DNA of 64,000 nt from Bacillota bacterium (GCA_023460955.1 JAEWOH010000043.1:62001-126000); one strand, 5' to 3'; positions 1-9,099 are shown, counted from the first letter of the stretch. The notes: generated from the sequence alone by a model not told the origin. Numbers and translations are program-made.

Positions 1-2020
1 TTGGTAATGCATACTTAAATACATTTGACAGAAGATTTTCTATAACTCTCCAGAGAAGTTTCCCATCCGCGCTTACATAAACATTATCAGCAGGTATATT
101 TGTTTTGAAGGTAAGGCCTGAGGTTTCGATTTTGTCAGATAACTCTCCAAGACCTTGTGATATAAGTGAAGCAACATTTATTCTTTCAAAATTTATCGAG
201 ATATTTCCGCTGGTTGCTTTGGCTGCTTCAAATAAATCCTCTGTCAGGGATTTGAGTCTCTGAGATTTTGCGTCGATAATATCGAGATATTTATTTGAAT
301 TTTCCGAATGAAGACCTTCATTTTTTAATAGATCCACATAGGTTATTATAGAGGTCAGCGGGGTTTTAAGGTCATGAGATACGTTAGTTATCAGTTCGGC
401 TTTCATACGTTCAGCCTTTACCTGACTGCTGACTGCTGTTTTTAAGCCATCGGCAATCTTATTTATGGTTACTGCAAGTACTTTTAACTCGGTCATACCT
501 TGCACGGGAACATTATAGGTAAGTTCACCGGCCCTGATCTTTTCCGCTCCGTCACAGATATTTATAAATGTTTTAAAGTTCTTAAGTAAATAGTACAAAG
601 CTATACCATTAACTACAAGTATCCCGATCAGACAGACCAAGGCTTCTTCGATTATAAAAATAACAGATAAAATTAGAATTAAAAGAGAGTAACCTCCAAA
701 TAAAAGTACTAGCCTTATTGCAAGAGGACTTTTATCAAAAACACCTGATATATTACTTCTAATCTTTTGACTGATTATCCGCAGCTTAGTTGTAAGCCAC
801 TTTATCACTTTGTACAGAAAGGTATGTTTCACTACCTCTTTTCTTTTTACTCTTTTCATAAACATGCTGACAAACAATAATCCTATCAAAGTTCCAACAG
901 CTATTATTACACTGAAAATTGAATAAACAATTGTTTGGTTAAATCTTAAGTTGTTGGGAAAGTAATTTGAAAGAAACTCTATTATCGCTGCAATACCTAG
1001 AGCAATGGCCGCTACACTTACCACAAGTGCTATGTCTAAATAAATAATATCTACCGCTATCAGGTGTATTCCTTCCTTGGTTGTGCGCCTTCCTGAAGAA
1101 TAAATAATATAAATCAAACCCAGTAAGAAAGAAAGAAGACCCGCAAAAGAAGTAAATATCCCAATTTCTCCCTTTGAAACATGCTTTTCAAAGTTTAATA
1201 CTTCAGCGTTATATCTATCCTCTGACATACCAAGATAAACAACTGATTCTGCAGGTATGACATAGTACGGAAAGTACTTTGAACTGAAGTAAGATACGAA
1301 ATTGCTTTGAGTAAGTTTAGCTGAAAAGGGGAGAGCACTAAAAAAGCTGTCTTCTGAATTCGTTGAGGGAACATTTGAAAGTGTTGTTTTGCCATTTTGA
1401 ATTACAGTGTAATAAATTCCGGAAGAATTATTCAGCGAGTCAAAGTAATTTTTGTATTCATTTAATTGTGAATTGATTTGTTCTTCCTCAACATTACTTA
1501 TAAGCTTATCGTAGCTTTCGGCAGTTTCTCTAATCTCTTTATCCTTATCTTCCTTTAATTGATTGACTTTTTCCTGAATATCTTTGATTTTAAGATCATT
1601 AACTATATTAGAGTTTTCGGAAACCTTACCATTTTCAATAATGAATTTCTGGTCATTAATATAGATTTGATATTGGTTAAGTGATTGATAATATTTATTT
1701 TCAATTTGTTCCAGCTGGGACTTTTTCTCAGCTTCCAGATACACCTTTCTATTTTTTAGGTCTTCATTATCAAGTTCAGCTCCAGATTTAATGTTTTCTT
1801 CACTTTTATAATGAAAAGCAACTTCTGATATGTTATGATATGCATTCAGAAAAATATCCTTTCCCGTACTTTCCTTAAACTCCTTATTTTGTACTGCATC
1901 GTTAAAATAAGGGGCTTGAAGTAAGCCGTAAGCCAGTACGATCATCCCTGCAACACATAAAACCACTGCCAGAAGCTTAAACCATACTGAATATCTATAA
2001 TTTTTCGATTTTGTATCCAA
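1..2020 (-). CDS. Sensor histidine kinase, 3' end beyond the window
   Basis: Membrane sensor kinase that should phosphorylate the response regulator encoded just upstream. The frame is open from a TTG at 2020 to the window edge (673 codons visible). An in-frame TAA at 2038-2036 leaves this TTG as the first usable start; AAGGTGG lies upstream, and the gene overlaps the regulator by 26 bp, so they are translationally coupled. Seen in order: one membrane segment near residues 13-34, a long extracytoplasmic coiled-coil-rich part rich in E, K, Q and N, a second block of about five membrane segments (roughly 286-460), a HAMP-like linker, the H-box NVSHDLKTPLTSI with H549, and the start of the N-box (ENLLSNVFKYAL). 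The G-boxes are outside the window. The many membrane segments are more than the usual two. The signal sensed is unknown. Confidence 0.88.
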   Translation of the reverse strand, partial: MDTKSKNYRYSVWFKLLAVVLCVAGMIVLAYGLLQAPYFNDAVQNKEFKESTGKDIFLNAYHNISEVAFHYKSEENIKSGAELDNEDLKNRKVYLEAEKKSQLEQIENKYYQSLNQYQIYINDQKFIIENGKVSENSNIVNDLKIKDIQEKVNQLKEDKDKEIRETAESYDKLISNVEEEQINSQLNEYKNYFDSLNNSSGIYYTVIQNGKTTLSNVPSTNSEDSFFSALPFSAKLTQSNFVSYFSSKYFPYYVIPAESVVYLGMSEDRYNAEVLNFEKHVSKGEIGIFTSFAGLLSFLLGLIYIIYSSGRRTTKEGIHLIAVDIIYLDIALVVSVAAIALGIAAIIEFLSNYFPNNLRFNQTIVYSIFSVIIAVGTLIGLLFVSMFMKRVKRKEVVKHTFLYKVIKWLTTKLRIISQKIRSNISGVFDKSPLAIRLVLLFGGYSLLILILSVIFIIEEALVCLIGILVVNGIALYYLLKNFKTFINICDGAEKIRAGELTYNVPVQGMTELKVLAVTINKIADGLKTAVSSQVKAERMKAELITNVSHDLKTPLTSIITYVDLLKNEGLHSENSNKYLDIIDAKSQRLKSLTEDLFEAAKATSGNISINFERINVASLISQGLGELSDKIETSGLTFKTNIPADNVYVSADGKLLWRVIENLLSNVFKYALP

Positions 2021-2681
2021 TTCCCCACACCACCTTTAAGTATTTTGGCTCTCTAGGATTAATTTCTATTTTTTCGCGGATTCTTCTTATATGTACAGCA
2101 ACAGTATTTTCTGGACTAAAGGAGGGCTCATTCCATACCTGCTCATAAATCTGATCTATTGAAAATACTTTTCCAGCGTTTTCACACAACAGTTTTAATA
2201 TACCGTACTCCACGGGTGTCAGACGAACCGGTTCGTTATCAACTCTGACCTCTTTGGCATTATCGTCAACAACAAGTCCGCCCGATTTAAAAATTCCTGT
2301 TTTAGGAACGAAGCTTCCAAGTGAAACATACCTTCTGAGAAGGGACTTGACCCGTGCCAGCAATTCTAGCGGATTAAATGGCTTTGTTACATAGTCGTCT
2401 GCACCTAAATTCAAGCCCAGAATTTTGTCTGTATCCTCTGATTTTGCACTAAGCATCAGTACAGGAATATTATGTTTTTCTCTTATTTTCATTGTGGCGC
2501 GTATACCATCCATTACAGGCATCATAATGTCCATTATAACCAGCTGAATATCGGTATTGTCAAATACAGACAGAGCCTCGACTCCGTTATATGCTTTAAA
2601 CACCTTGTAGCCTTCATTTTTAAGATATATTTCTATTGCTTCTACGATTTCCTTTTCGTCGTCACAAACAAGAATATTCAC
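1995..2681 (-). CDS. OmpR-family response regulator
   Basis: DNA-binding response regulator partnered with the kinase downstream. At 228 residues it has the normal length. The receiver domain (1-115) has the acidic pair D7/D8, phospho-acceptor D51 in VIMDIMMP and conserved K100 in VTKPF. The winged-helix effector (about 130-228) ends in the usual RGxGYK-like wing, here VVWGIGYKIE. The start is GTG at 2681, seven to ten bases after a GGGGGG ribosome site. The sequence resembles VanR/PhoP-type regulators, but I cannot name the regulon. An extended -10 about 120 bp upstream could drive it. Confidence 0.93.
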   Translation of the reverse strand: MNILVCDDEKEIVEAIEIYLKNEGYKVFKAYNGVEALSVFDNTDIQLVIMDIMMPVMDGIRATMKIREKHNIPVLMLSAKSEDTDKILGLNLGADDYVTKPFNPLELLARVKSLLRRYVSLGSFVPKTGIFKSGGLVVDDNAKEVRVDNEPVRLTPVEYGILKLLCENAGKVFSIDQIYEQVWNEPSFSPENTVAVHIRRIREKIEINPREPKYLKVVWGIGYKIEKL

Positions 2682-2802
2682 ATTAACCCCCCATGCCTTG
2701 TATAAATTATCTATGTATTAACAGAGGCTATTTTCTTAAGTTGTTTTTTTGCACCTTACATTGTTCAGAATTCAAATGTAAGATGCTTAGAGAACTCTTT
2801 TC

Positions 2803-2811
2803 ATTATATCA
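2803..2811 (-). promoter_or_regulatory. Extended -10 promoter for the two-component operon
   Basis: On the minus strand TGATATAAT (TG-N-TATAAT) lies about 120 bp before the regulator GTG. No good -35 is visible, as expected for extended -10 promoters. A GC-rich patch (2815-2834) sits just upstream of it. Confidence 0.4.
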
Positions 2812-2927
2812 CATCCTCCCTCGGGGGCTGCCCCTTCAATCTCTTAGTGTATCCAGCATATCAATAGTATCTTTCGAAATGTTTAATAGATTTCTTACGA
2901 TTTTCTTAAAAATTTTATTAGCTCATT

Positions 2928-3160
2928 ACTGTACGCGAGTACAACTTTAATTAATGGGAGGCACGATTATAAGCAGCTGCAGAATTTAAAGGCGAAATAC
3001 CAGTTAGTCAGCCGGCAAAGCGGCAGGACGACGCTTTGAGGAAAAGAGACACAGGAGGTGTCTTGTTTTTCGACGGCTTAGTAACTGATATAAGCCGTTT
3101 GAAATTCCAGCAGCTGCTTTGGGTGCAAACCATTAATTAAAGCTTGTATGGAAGTACAGT
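2928..3160 (+). repeat. 233-bp structured element, copy 1 (possible ncRNA or MITE)
   Basis: No ORF. The ends form long inverted repeats: ACTGTAC at 2928-2934 pairs with GTACAGT at 3154-3160, and CTTTAATTAATGG with CCATTAATTAAAG. Inside are further nested stems: AAGCAGCTGC/GCAGCTGCTT, GAATTT/AAATTC, CAGTTA/TAACTG, a hairpin AAAGCG..CGCTTT with loop AGGAC, and a long hairpin GGAAAA-AGACAC-AGGA-GTGTCT-TTTTTC. A second copy of identical length lies at 17368-17600, and several stems differ between the copies by paired changes, which argues for selection on RNA structure. It lies between divergent genes. I do not recognise the family. A small non-autonomous transposon is the alternative. Confidence 0.75.
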
Positions 3161-3302
3161 GTTATGATTAATGCTACTTATGTAATTTAAATATGATAAA
3201 ATTAAAAGCATAAAATTACTCATATTCCTGATTTGAGTTTAAAAAGTTGTTATTATGAGAATGAGTAATAAATACTTACGTGTTTTTCAACAGGAGTAAC
3301 TG

Positions 3303-4433
3303 ATGAAAAAAATAATTCTTATTCCCGATTCTTTCAAGGGTACCATGTCATCAAGAGAGATATGCGAGATTATGAAAGGCCAAATCAAAAAACACTTTCC
3401 GAATAGTGAGGTTATTAGTATTCCTGTGGCAGATGGAGGAGAGGGAAGTGTCGATGCTTTTTTATCTGCAATGGGCGGCAAAAAAGTAGCAGTCAACGTA
3501 AAGGGTCCCTATTTTGAAGAGCTTGAGAGTTTCTACGGCATTTTACCTGATAATACCGCCGTTGTTGAAATGTCTGCTGCCGCCGGTCTGCCCTTAGTGG
3601 GCGAAAACAGGCATGCAGAGCTTACCACCACTTATGGAGCCGGGCAGCTTATAGCTCATGCTGCCGAAGCAGGTTGTAGAAGGATAATAGTAGGACTGGG
3701 CGGAAGTGCTACAAATGACGGTGGAACAGGGGCTGCTGCGGCCCTGGGAGTAAAATTCATTGACTGTTCGGGAAAGGATTTCATTCCTGTTGGAAAAACC
3801 CTTTCAAAGATAGCAGGTATAGACCTTACGAGACTCAACCCTTCACTTAAAGGTGTTGAAATAATTACAATGTGCGATATTGATAACCCTCTTTTCGGAC
3901 CCCAGGGAGCCGCAGTTGTATTTGCACCACAGAAAGGTGCTGACGAGGAAATGGTAAAGCTTTTAGACAGTAATCTGGCCCACCTTGCAAAAATCGTAAA
4001 GGCTAGTATCGGAAAAGATGTGGCTGATATCCCCGGAGCTGGGGCAGCGGGAGGGATGGGTGCCGGAATGGTAGCTTTCCTAGGCAGCATACTACAGCGG
4101 GGCATAGACACTGTACTTGACACGGTGGGCTTTGACTTCCTGCTATCCGGCGCAGATCTGGTTATCAGCGGAGAAGGCAAAATTGACGTTCAATCACTTA
4201 GGGGAAAGGTAGTCCTCGGCTGCGCCGGTAGGGCAAAAGCTGCCGGAGTGCCTCTGATAGCTATAGTGGGTGACATAGGAGAAAATATTGAAGCTGCTTA
4301 CGCCGAAGGAGTCAGCGCCATAATAAGTATCAACAGTGTCGCAGTACCATTTGAGGAAGCCAGAAAACGCTGCAGGGCTGATCTGGCGCTGACCATGGAT
4401 AACTTAATGAGAACGATTAAGTTAGGGCTGTAA
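3303..4433 (+). CDS. Glycerate kinase (GlxK/GarK family)
   Basis: ATP-dependent phosphorylation of D-glycerate, feeding glycolysis. The product is 376 residues, the family's usual length. The N-terminus KIILIPDSFKGTMSS and the glycine-rich stretches GLGGSATNDGGTGAAAALG (about 135-153), GAGAAGGMGAG and ISGEGKIDVQS are characteristic of the two-domain glycerate kinase fold. AGGAG precedes the ATG by six bases. It appears monocistronic: a 233-bp structured element lies upstream and a minus-strand gene follows. Whether the product is 2- or 3-phosphoglycerate cannot be told from sequence; most members make the 2-phosphate. Confidence 0.93.
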   Translation: MKKIILIPDSFKGTMSSREICEIMKGQIKKHFPNSEVISIPVADGGEGSVDAFLSAMGGKKVAVNVKGPYFEELESFYGILPDNTAVVEMSAAAGLPLVGENRHAELTTTYGAGQLIAHAAEAGCRRIIVGLGGSATNDGGTGAAAALGVKFIDCSGKDFIPVGKTLSKIAGIDLTRLNPSLKGVEIITMCDIDNPLFGPQGAAVVFAPQKGADEEMVKLLDSNLAHLAKIVKASIGKDVADIPGAGAAGGMGAGMVAFLGSILQRGIDTVLDTVGFDFLLSGADLVISGEGKIDVQSLRGKVVLGCAGRAKAAGVPLIAIVGDIGENIEAAYAEGVSAIISINSVAVPFEEARKRCRADLALTMDNLMRTIKLGL

Positions 4434-4450
4434 TATTAATGTACAGGCAT

Positions 4451-4496
4451 AAAAAAGCACCTCAAAAAGTTAGATAATTCTAACTTTTTGAGGTGC
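4451..4496 (-). terminator. Terminator between convergent genes
   Basis: A perfect 16-bp stem (4457-4472 with 4481-4496, arms GCACCTCAAAAAGTTA and its complement) with an 8-nt loop. On the minus strand the stem is followed by six T, so it best serves the small minus-strand gene at 4515-4739. It may also stop glycerate kinase transcripts. Confidence 0.8.
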
Positions 4497-4514
4497 ACAT
4501 CACCTAAAGCACTT

Positions 4515-4739
4515 TTATCTTTCAATTAAATTTCCAGCACCATCATAAAAGCTTTCGTCGGTATGTCTTAATATACCTTGACTGTCATAAAATTCTTCAT
4601 CTGCCTGCCTCAAAATACCTAAAAAGTCAAAATAATCGTCACCGGGATCCCGTAGAATACCTTCCCTGTCCAGGTAGCTTTCACCGGGATTTCTAAGAAT
4701 ACCTTGACCATCATAGTATTTATCTTTAAGGGAATACAA
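4515..4739 (-). CDS. Small protein of 14-residue tandem repeats
   Basis: A 74-residue acidic, aromatic-rich protein made almost entirely of about 4.5 repeats of 14 residues, with consensus [YF][YLF]D-x-x-GILR-x-[PAT]-[GD]-[ED]-[SDE]. GILR occurs four times and the last unit has degenerated to GNLI. The start is TTG at 4739 with only a weak GAGTG upstream, so it is uncertain. A likely promoter on the minus strand (TATAAT about 45 bp upstream) and a terminator after the gene support expression. The YDGxGxLRxPG type of motif occurs in short Firmicute repeat proteins that may form beta-hairpin stacks. I cannot give a function. Confidence 0.6.
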   Translation of the reverse strand: MYSLKDKYYDGQGILRNPGESYLDREGILRDPGDDYFDFLGILRQADEEFYDSQGILRHTDESFYDGAGNLIER

Positions 4740-5020
4740 AAATCATCACTCTTTCTAGAGAAATATTATTTTTATTATAACATATATTTTGCTATTCAGA
4801 AAAGGTATTTTTCCTGATTAATTACTTAAATTACCAGAAGAGCAGCCATATACCCAAAATATAACCTGATAGTTCTTTTTTTGACATATTAATCGCACCT
4901 TCGCTCTCACGTTTATTTAATTTATCAAAAGCTTTTTACACCATAAGTAGGTATGCTATAATCAAATAAAGTTTATACATATAAAGAACTGTTAAGACTG
5001 CTTTGTAATCAGGAGGTTTT

Positions 5021-6487
5021 ATGTCTGCAAATATAGATAATACATATGATATAGTAATTGTGGGGGCTGGTGCGGTCGGTTGTGCTGTAGCAAGAGAGCT
5101 TTCCAGATATAATCTTAAGATAGCGGTTTTGGAAAAGGAAAGCGATGTGGCAGCAGGTACCAGCGGCCGTAACAGCGCAGTTGTCCATGCCGGCTTCAAC
5201 AACAAGCCCGGCAGTTTAATGGCAAAACTGTGTGTGGAAGGTAACGAGGGGTTTGAAAAAGTTTGCAAAGAACTGGACGTTCCATACAAAAAAACCGGGA
5301 AGCTTATTGTAGCCTTTGATGAAAGTGATTTTTCCGGCATTGACAAGCTCATGGAGAACGGCCTCAAAAATGGAGTGAAGGGTCTGGAGTTCGTCGGCGC
5401 CGAGGTGGTAAAGAAGCTTGAACCTCATGTTGGCGGAATCGGCGCCATGCTGTCACCAAACACAGCCATTACCAGTCCATTTATATACACAGTTGCGCTG
5501 GCTGAAAATGCAGCACAGAATGGAGTAGAGTTTTTCTTTGAAACAGAGGTCAACGGAATTACAAAGAAAAATGATGTATTCAGACTCACCTCAGGTAAAC
5601 AGTATTTTTACAGCAGATATATAGTAAATAGTGCAGGCCTTTATTCAGACAGAATAGCTTCACTGGCAGGTGAAAAGGGTTATAAAATATATCCGTGCCG
5701 AGGTGAATATTTTATCCTTGACAGCAGAACCAGCCAGTACCTGAGCATGCCTGTATATCCTGTTCCCAGACCTGGTATCGGGGGGCTTGGAGTCCATCTG
5801 ACACCGACTGTTGACGGTAATATGCTGATTGGACCAAGTGCGGAGTATATAAAGTCAAAAAGTGATTACAGCGCCACTAAAGAAGTAATGGGTCAGTTGT
5901 TCAAAGAAGCCAAGGAACTGCTACCTCCGCTTGAAATGAAGCATATAATAAGAAGCTACACTGGTATCAGATCAAAGCTGGTAGGACCTAAAACTGGAGG
6001 CTTCGGAGATTTTATAATTGAGGAATCAAAGGTGGTTCCCGGTCTTATAAACCTTATTGGCATAGAGTCCCCGGGACTTACTTCATCTGTACCGATAAGC
6101 AGAATGGTAAGGGACATACTTTCAAATAAAGAAGAACTTATTGAAAAGGGAGATTTTGTCTCTGAAAGAAAAGGAATCACTCCTTTCAGAGAACTTTCAC
6201 TGGAGCAGAAGGAAAAGCTCATAAAAGAAAACCCTGAATACGGTGAGGTAATCTGTAGATGTGAGGGCATTACCAAGAAGGAAATTCTTGATGCAATAAA
6301 CAACCCTCTAGGCGTCTCTACTCTGGCAGGTATCAAATACAGGGCAAGACCAATGATGGGCAGATGTCAGGGCGGATATTGCCTTACAAGGATTGTTGAC
6401 CTATTAAAGGAACAGAAGGGAATCGAGCCTGAACAAATAACGATGAGGGGCGGCGACTCAGGTCTTTTTACCGGAAGGGTTAAGTAA
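5021..6487 (+). CDS. GlpA-like FAD-dependent dehydrogenase with [2Fe-2S] BFD domain
   Basis: FAD oxidoreductase related to the A subunit of anaerobic glycerol-3-phosphate dehydrogenase and to L-2-hydroxyglutarate oxidases. The 488 residues carry an N-terminal dinucleotide-binding motif VIVGAGAVGCAVAREL (about 12-27), a DAO-type FAD domain to about residue 370, and a C-terminal BFD-like domain with four cysteines (CRC near 413 and CQGGYC near 448) that should bind an iron-sulfur cluster. AGGAGG precedes the ATG. It is the first gene of a three-gene set with an FAD/NAD oxidoreductase and a DUF1667 protein, an arrangement common in Firmicutes next to glycerol genes. Glycerol-3-phosphate is the likely substrate, by inference only. 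Confidence 0.85.
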   Translation: MSANIDNTYDIVIVGAGAVGCAVARELSRYNLKIAVLEKESDVAAGTSGRNSAVVHAGFNNKPGSLMAKLCVEGNEGFEKVCKELDVPYKKTGKLIVAFDESDFSGIDKLMENGLKNGVKGLEFVGAEVVKKLEPHVGGIGAMLSPNTAITSPFIYTVALAENAAQNGVEFFFETEVNGITKKNDVFRLTSGKQYFYSRYIVNSAGLYSDRIASLAGEKGYKIYPCRGEYFILDSRTSQYLSMPVYPVPRPGIGGLGVHLTPTVDGNMLIGPSAEYIKSKSDYSATKEVMGQLFKEAKELLPPLEMKHIIRSYTGIRSKLVGPKTGGFGDFIIEESKVVPGLINLIGIESPGLTSSVPISRMVRDILSNKEELIEKGDFVSERKGITPFRELSLEQKEKLIKENPEYGEVICRCEGITKKEILDAINNPLGVSTLAGIKYRARPMMGRCQGGYCLTRIVDLLKEQKGIEPEQITMRGGDSGLFTGRVK

Positions 6488-6553
6488 GCGGATAAAAGGT
6501 CTGGAGTAAATAGCTTTGAAGAAATTTGAAACAAAGATATATGGAGATATATT

Positions 6554-7816
6554 ATGGTTATTAATAAGGATTTAATTATAATTGGTGCCGGTCCGGCGGG
6601 TCTGGCTGCCGCAATTGAGGCGAAAAAAAGAGGCATAGAGAATATATTGGTGCTTGAAAGGGAACAGGTCGCAGGAGGTATATTGAACCAGTGTATTCAT
6701 GATGGTTTCGGTTTGATAAAGTTCAATGAAGCTTTGACCGGACCGGAATATGCAAAGAGATACATAGATGAAGCCAAAGGGATGGGTATTGAAATCATTA
6801 CTAACGTAATGGTTCAGAACATCACCGGCGATAAAAAAATAACCACTATAAGCCCTGAGGGGTTAAGGTTTTATCAGGGGAAAGCAGTAATTCTTGCCAT
6901 GGGCTGCAGGGAAAGAACGAGGGGTGCCATCTGTATACCTGGAACAAGGCCTGCGGGAGTATTCACAGCAGGAGTGGCACAGAATCTGGTTAATATCAGG
7001 AACGTTATGATCGGTAAAAATATTATCATACTTGGTTCGGGTGATATCGGACTTATTATGGCCAGAAGACTTACTCTTGAAGGCGCAAATGTTTTGGCTG
7101 TTGTGGAAAAACTACCGTATTCAAGTGGATTACAGAGAAATATAACCCAATGCCTGGAGGATTTCGACATACCTTTGCTGCTTAGTCATACTGTAACTAA
7201 TATCGAAGGTAAGGAAAGAGTATCGGCAGTAACGGTTTCCAAAGTTGATGAAAAAGGAAATGTGGTTAGAGGAACCTCAAAAAAATACCAGTGTGATACC
7301 TTGATACTTTCGGTGGGTCTTATTCCTGAAAATGAATTATCCCTCAACGCAGGCGTGGAACTGGACGGTGTGACGGGAGGAGCAACAGTCGATGAAAACC
7401 TTCAAACTAGTATTCCCGGGATATTTGCCTGTGGAAATGTACTGCAGGTTCATGATCTCGTTGATTATGTATCTTCTGAGGGTGAGCTGGCGGCAAGGTC
7501 TGCTGCAGCTTATATCAACAAGGATAAAACTTATGAGGAAAATCACAGGACTTTAAGCGAAGGTATAAACGTTAAAGCGGGAAAAGGGATAAGATATGTT
7601 CTGCCTCAGACCATAAAACCCGGAAGAGATATAACCTTCTCAATGAGAGTTATTAAGCCTGAGCGTGAAAAAACAATATTATTTATAGCCGGAGAAAGAG
7701 TATTAAAAAGAAGAAAATACACTGCTTTGAATCCCGCTGAAATGATAAGGATTGACCTAAACGCAAATGAATTGAAGGATATTTCAGAACTGGAGGTCTG
7801 CATTAATGAAGATTAA
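6554..7816 (+). CDS. FAD/NAD(P)-dependent oxidoreductase, GlpB-position partner
   Basis: Pyridine-nucleotide-disulfide-oxidoreductase-fold protein of 420 residues. It has two Rossmann motifs: FAD site IIGAGPAGLAAAIEAKKRG (about 7-25) and NAD site IILGSGDIGLIMARRL (about 158-173). A C-terminal FAD-contact stretch reads GIFACGNVLQVHDLVDYVSSEGELA. No CxxC redox pair is seen in the N-terminal domain, so it is not a thioredoxin-reductase-like disulfide enzyme. It lies 66 bp after the GlpA-like gene and overlaps the next gene by 11 bp. It probably passes electrons between the GlpA-like flavin and NAD(H). Confidence 0.85.
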   Translation: MVINKDLIIIGAGPAGLAAAIEAKKRGIENILVLEREQVAGGILNQCIHDGFGLIKFNEALTGPEYAKRYIDEAKGMGIEIITNVMVQNITGDKKITTISPEGLRFYQGKAVILAMGCRERTRGAICIPGTRPAGVFTAGVAQNLVNIRNVMIGKNIIILGSGDIGLIMARRLTLEGANVLAVVEKLPYSSGLQRNITQCLEDFDIPLLLSHTVTNIEGKERVSAVTVSKVDEKGNVVRGTSKKYQCDTLILSVGLIPENELSLNAGVELDGVTGGATVDENLQTSIPGIFACGNVLQVHDLVDYVSSEGELAARSAAAYINKDKTYEENHRTLSEGINVKAGKGIRYVLPQTIKPGRDITFSMRVIKPEREKTILFIAGERVLKRRKYTALNPAEMIRIDLNANELKDISELEVCINED

Positions 7817-8177
7817 TAAAGAAATAGTATGTATTATATGTCCCAATGGATGCAGAATGGATATAGTTTTAGATGAACAAAACAAGGTATACGAAGTTAA
7901 TAATGCACTATGCCGTAATGGCAGAACTTATGCTGAAAACGAGATTCAATGCCCAAAAAGGAGTCTAACCTCCACAATGAAGGTTGCCGGTGGTACATTT
8001 CCTCTGGTCAGTGTCAGAAGCAGCAAACCTATACCAAAGGAAAAAATCATTGAGGCGGCAAAACTACTAAGGTCAATTGAGCTGACAGCACCTGTTGAGT
8101 ATCATCAGATTATCATACCAGATATTCTTGGTACCGGCGCTGATATTATAGCGACAAAACAGGTTTTAAAAGTGTGA
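7806..8177 (+). CDS. DUF1667 protein, small electron-transfer partner
   Basis: A 123-residue protein beginning with a CxxxC pair (ICPNGCRMD, C13/C17) and two further cysteines (ALCRNG, IQCPKR), spaced like a metal or iron-sulfur site. It fits DUF1667, which regularly follows GlpA-like and FAD oxidoreductase genes and may be the third subunit of that complex. GGAGG within the previous gene serves its ATG. The 120 bp after it hold no gene. Confidence 0.8.
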   Translation: MKINKEIVCIICPNGCRMDIVLDEQNKVYEVNNALCRNGRTYAENEIQCPKRSLTSTMKVAGGTFPLVSVRSSKPIPKEKIIEAAKLLRSIELTAPVEYHQIIIPDILGTGADIIATKQVLKV

Positions 8178-8298
8178 AAAGTAGTAAAAGAGTGAAATAT
8201 CAAAGCATTAAAATTATCAGAGAATAGTAATTAGTCAAAGCATCAAATGTGTCAAATCAGTAAAGATAAGAGCTATCGGTTGAAAAGAGACAAACAAT

Positions 8299-8499
8299 AT
8301 GATAGATAAATTTAATTGCAGGATCTGTAAATTTTACTATATAACCTGGGAAAAAAATATGCCGTACGGCTGTAAGTCTTTTGGCTTTAAGTCCAGACAG
8401 ATGCCTTCAGTAGTTGTATTCCAATCTTCAGGGAAGGATTGTCAGGCCTTTGAAAAAAAAGCAAAAAGACTTACACAAATGACGCCAGAATTGTTATGA
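8299..8499 (+). CDS. Small cysteine-containing conserved protein
   Basis: A 66-residue soluble protein with an N-terminal CRIC pair (C9/C12), a third cysteine in MPYGCKSFGFKS and a fourth in GKDCQAFEKK, suggesting one zinc site. Aromatic residues around FYYITWEKNMPYGC look conserved and I have seen this pattern in bacterial proteins of unknown role. The ribosome site is weak (AAAAGAGA). It ends inside the convergent gene by 6 bp. No function is proposed. Confidence 0.65.
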   Translation: MIDKFNCRICKFYYITWEKNMPYGCKSFGFKSRQMPSVVVFQSSGKDCQAFEKKAKRLTQMTPELL

Positions 8500-9099
8500 T
8501 ACATTGGACAATTCTCTTACCGGATTATAGAATTCGCACAGGCTGTCGTATATGATGCCGCATTTCCCCAATTCATTTGCTTTTACCACATTTCTGCACT
8601 TGGTAAAAGTGTCCTTGTTTACCGTGGCACAAATGTGGCACGGAATATTACCTGAACAGCTTCCTAGCTGAATTCCCTCAAGAACTTCTAGTCTTGTAAC
8701 ACTACTGTCTAGATTCCAGGAAATGAAGTTTTTATAATAACTTTTTGAGTCAAGAACATCAAAATTAAGGCAAGGGACTTTGAACAGCCATGGAACTTGT
8801 TCCTCCTCCTCAATGTAACAGGGACCTGCCTTCAAGGTGGGATCTGGTAAAATACAGGGTATTAGTGAACTGCATGCCTCATAATTTCCAAAAGAACATA
8901 TATATTTTTTGACTGTTTTATCATAACTAAGATGTCTGCAAAATGCACAGGAGCGATAACCTTCTATTTTGTGCCTGAAATAAAGCTTTGAACCGAAGAT
9001 ACTCATATAGTACAACCTGTAAATCAAGTCCATGGAAAGCAACCCTGTTTTATTAAGAAATCTTACTATTATATTCATTTTATTCTCTAAGCATTCCAT
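8494..9099 (-). CDS. Cysteine-rich hypothetical protein
   Basis: A 201-residue protein with about 15 cysteines grouped as CAFC, YICSFGNYEACSSLIPC, GSCSGNIPCHIC and KCRN, suggesting metal binding. The N-terminus is amphipathic rather than a signal peptide. I do not recognise a domain. It is convergent with the small cysteine protein at 8299 and both are cysteine-rich, so a linked role is possible but unproven. Confidence 0.6.
   Translation of the reverse strand: MECLENKMNIIVRFLNKTGLLSMDLIYRLYYMSIFGSKLYFRHKIEGYRSCAFCRHLSYDKTVKKYICSFGNYEACSSLIPCILPDPTLKAGPCYIEEEEQVPWLFKVPCLNFDVLDSKSYYKNFISWNLDSSVTRLEVLEGIQLGSCSGNIPCHICATVNKDTFTKCRNVVKANELGKCGIIYDSLCEFYNPVRELSNVS

Noticed and set aside
1195..1395. 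66-codon minus-strand ORF
   Set aside because: It lies within the histidine kinase in another frame of the same strand, without a ribosome site.
2472..2950. Short plus-strand ORFs over the response regulator and its upstream region
   Set aside because: No ribosome sites, composition of antisense shadows, and one crosses the promoter region.
2928..3160. Structured element as a c-di-GMP or cobalamin riboswitch
   Set aside because: The conserved cores of those riboswitches are absent, and the element is not placed as a 5' leader with an expression platform; two identical-length copies with terminal inverted repeats fit neither.
3656..4180. 174-codon minus-strand ORF inside glycerate kinase
   Set aside because: Ser/Pro-rich antisense shadow of a clear enzyme gene.
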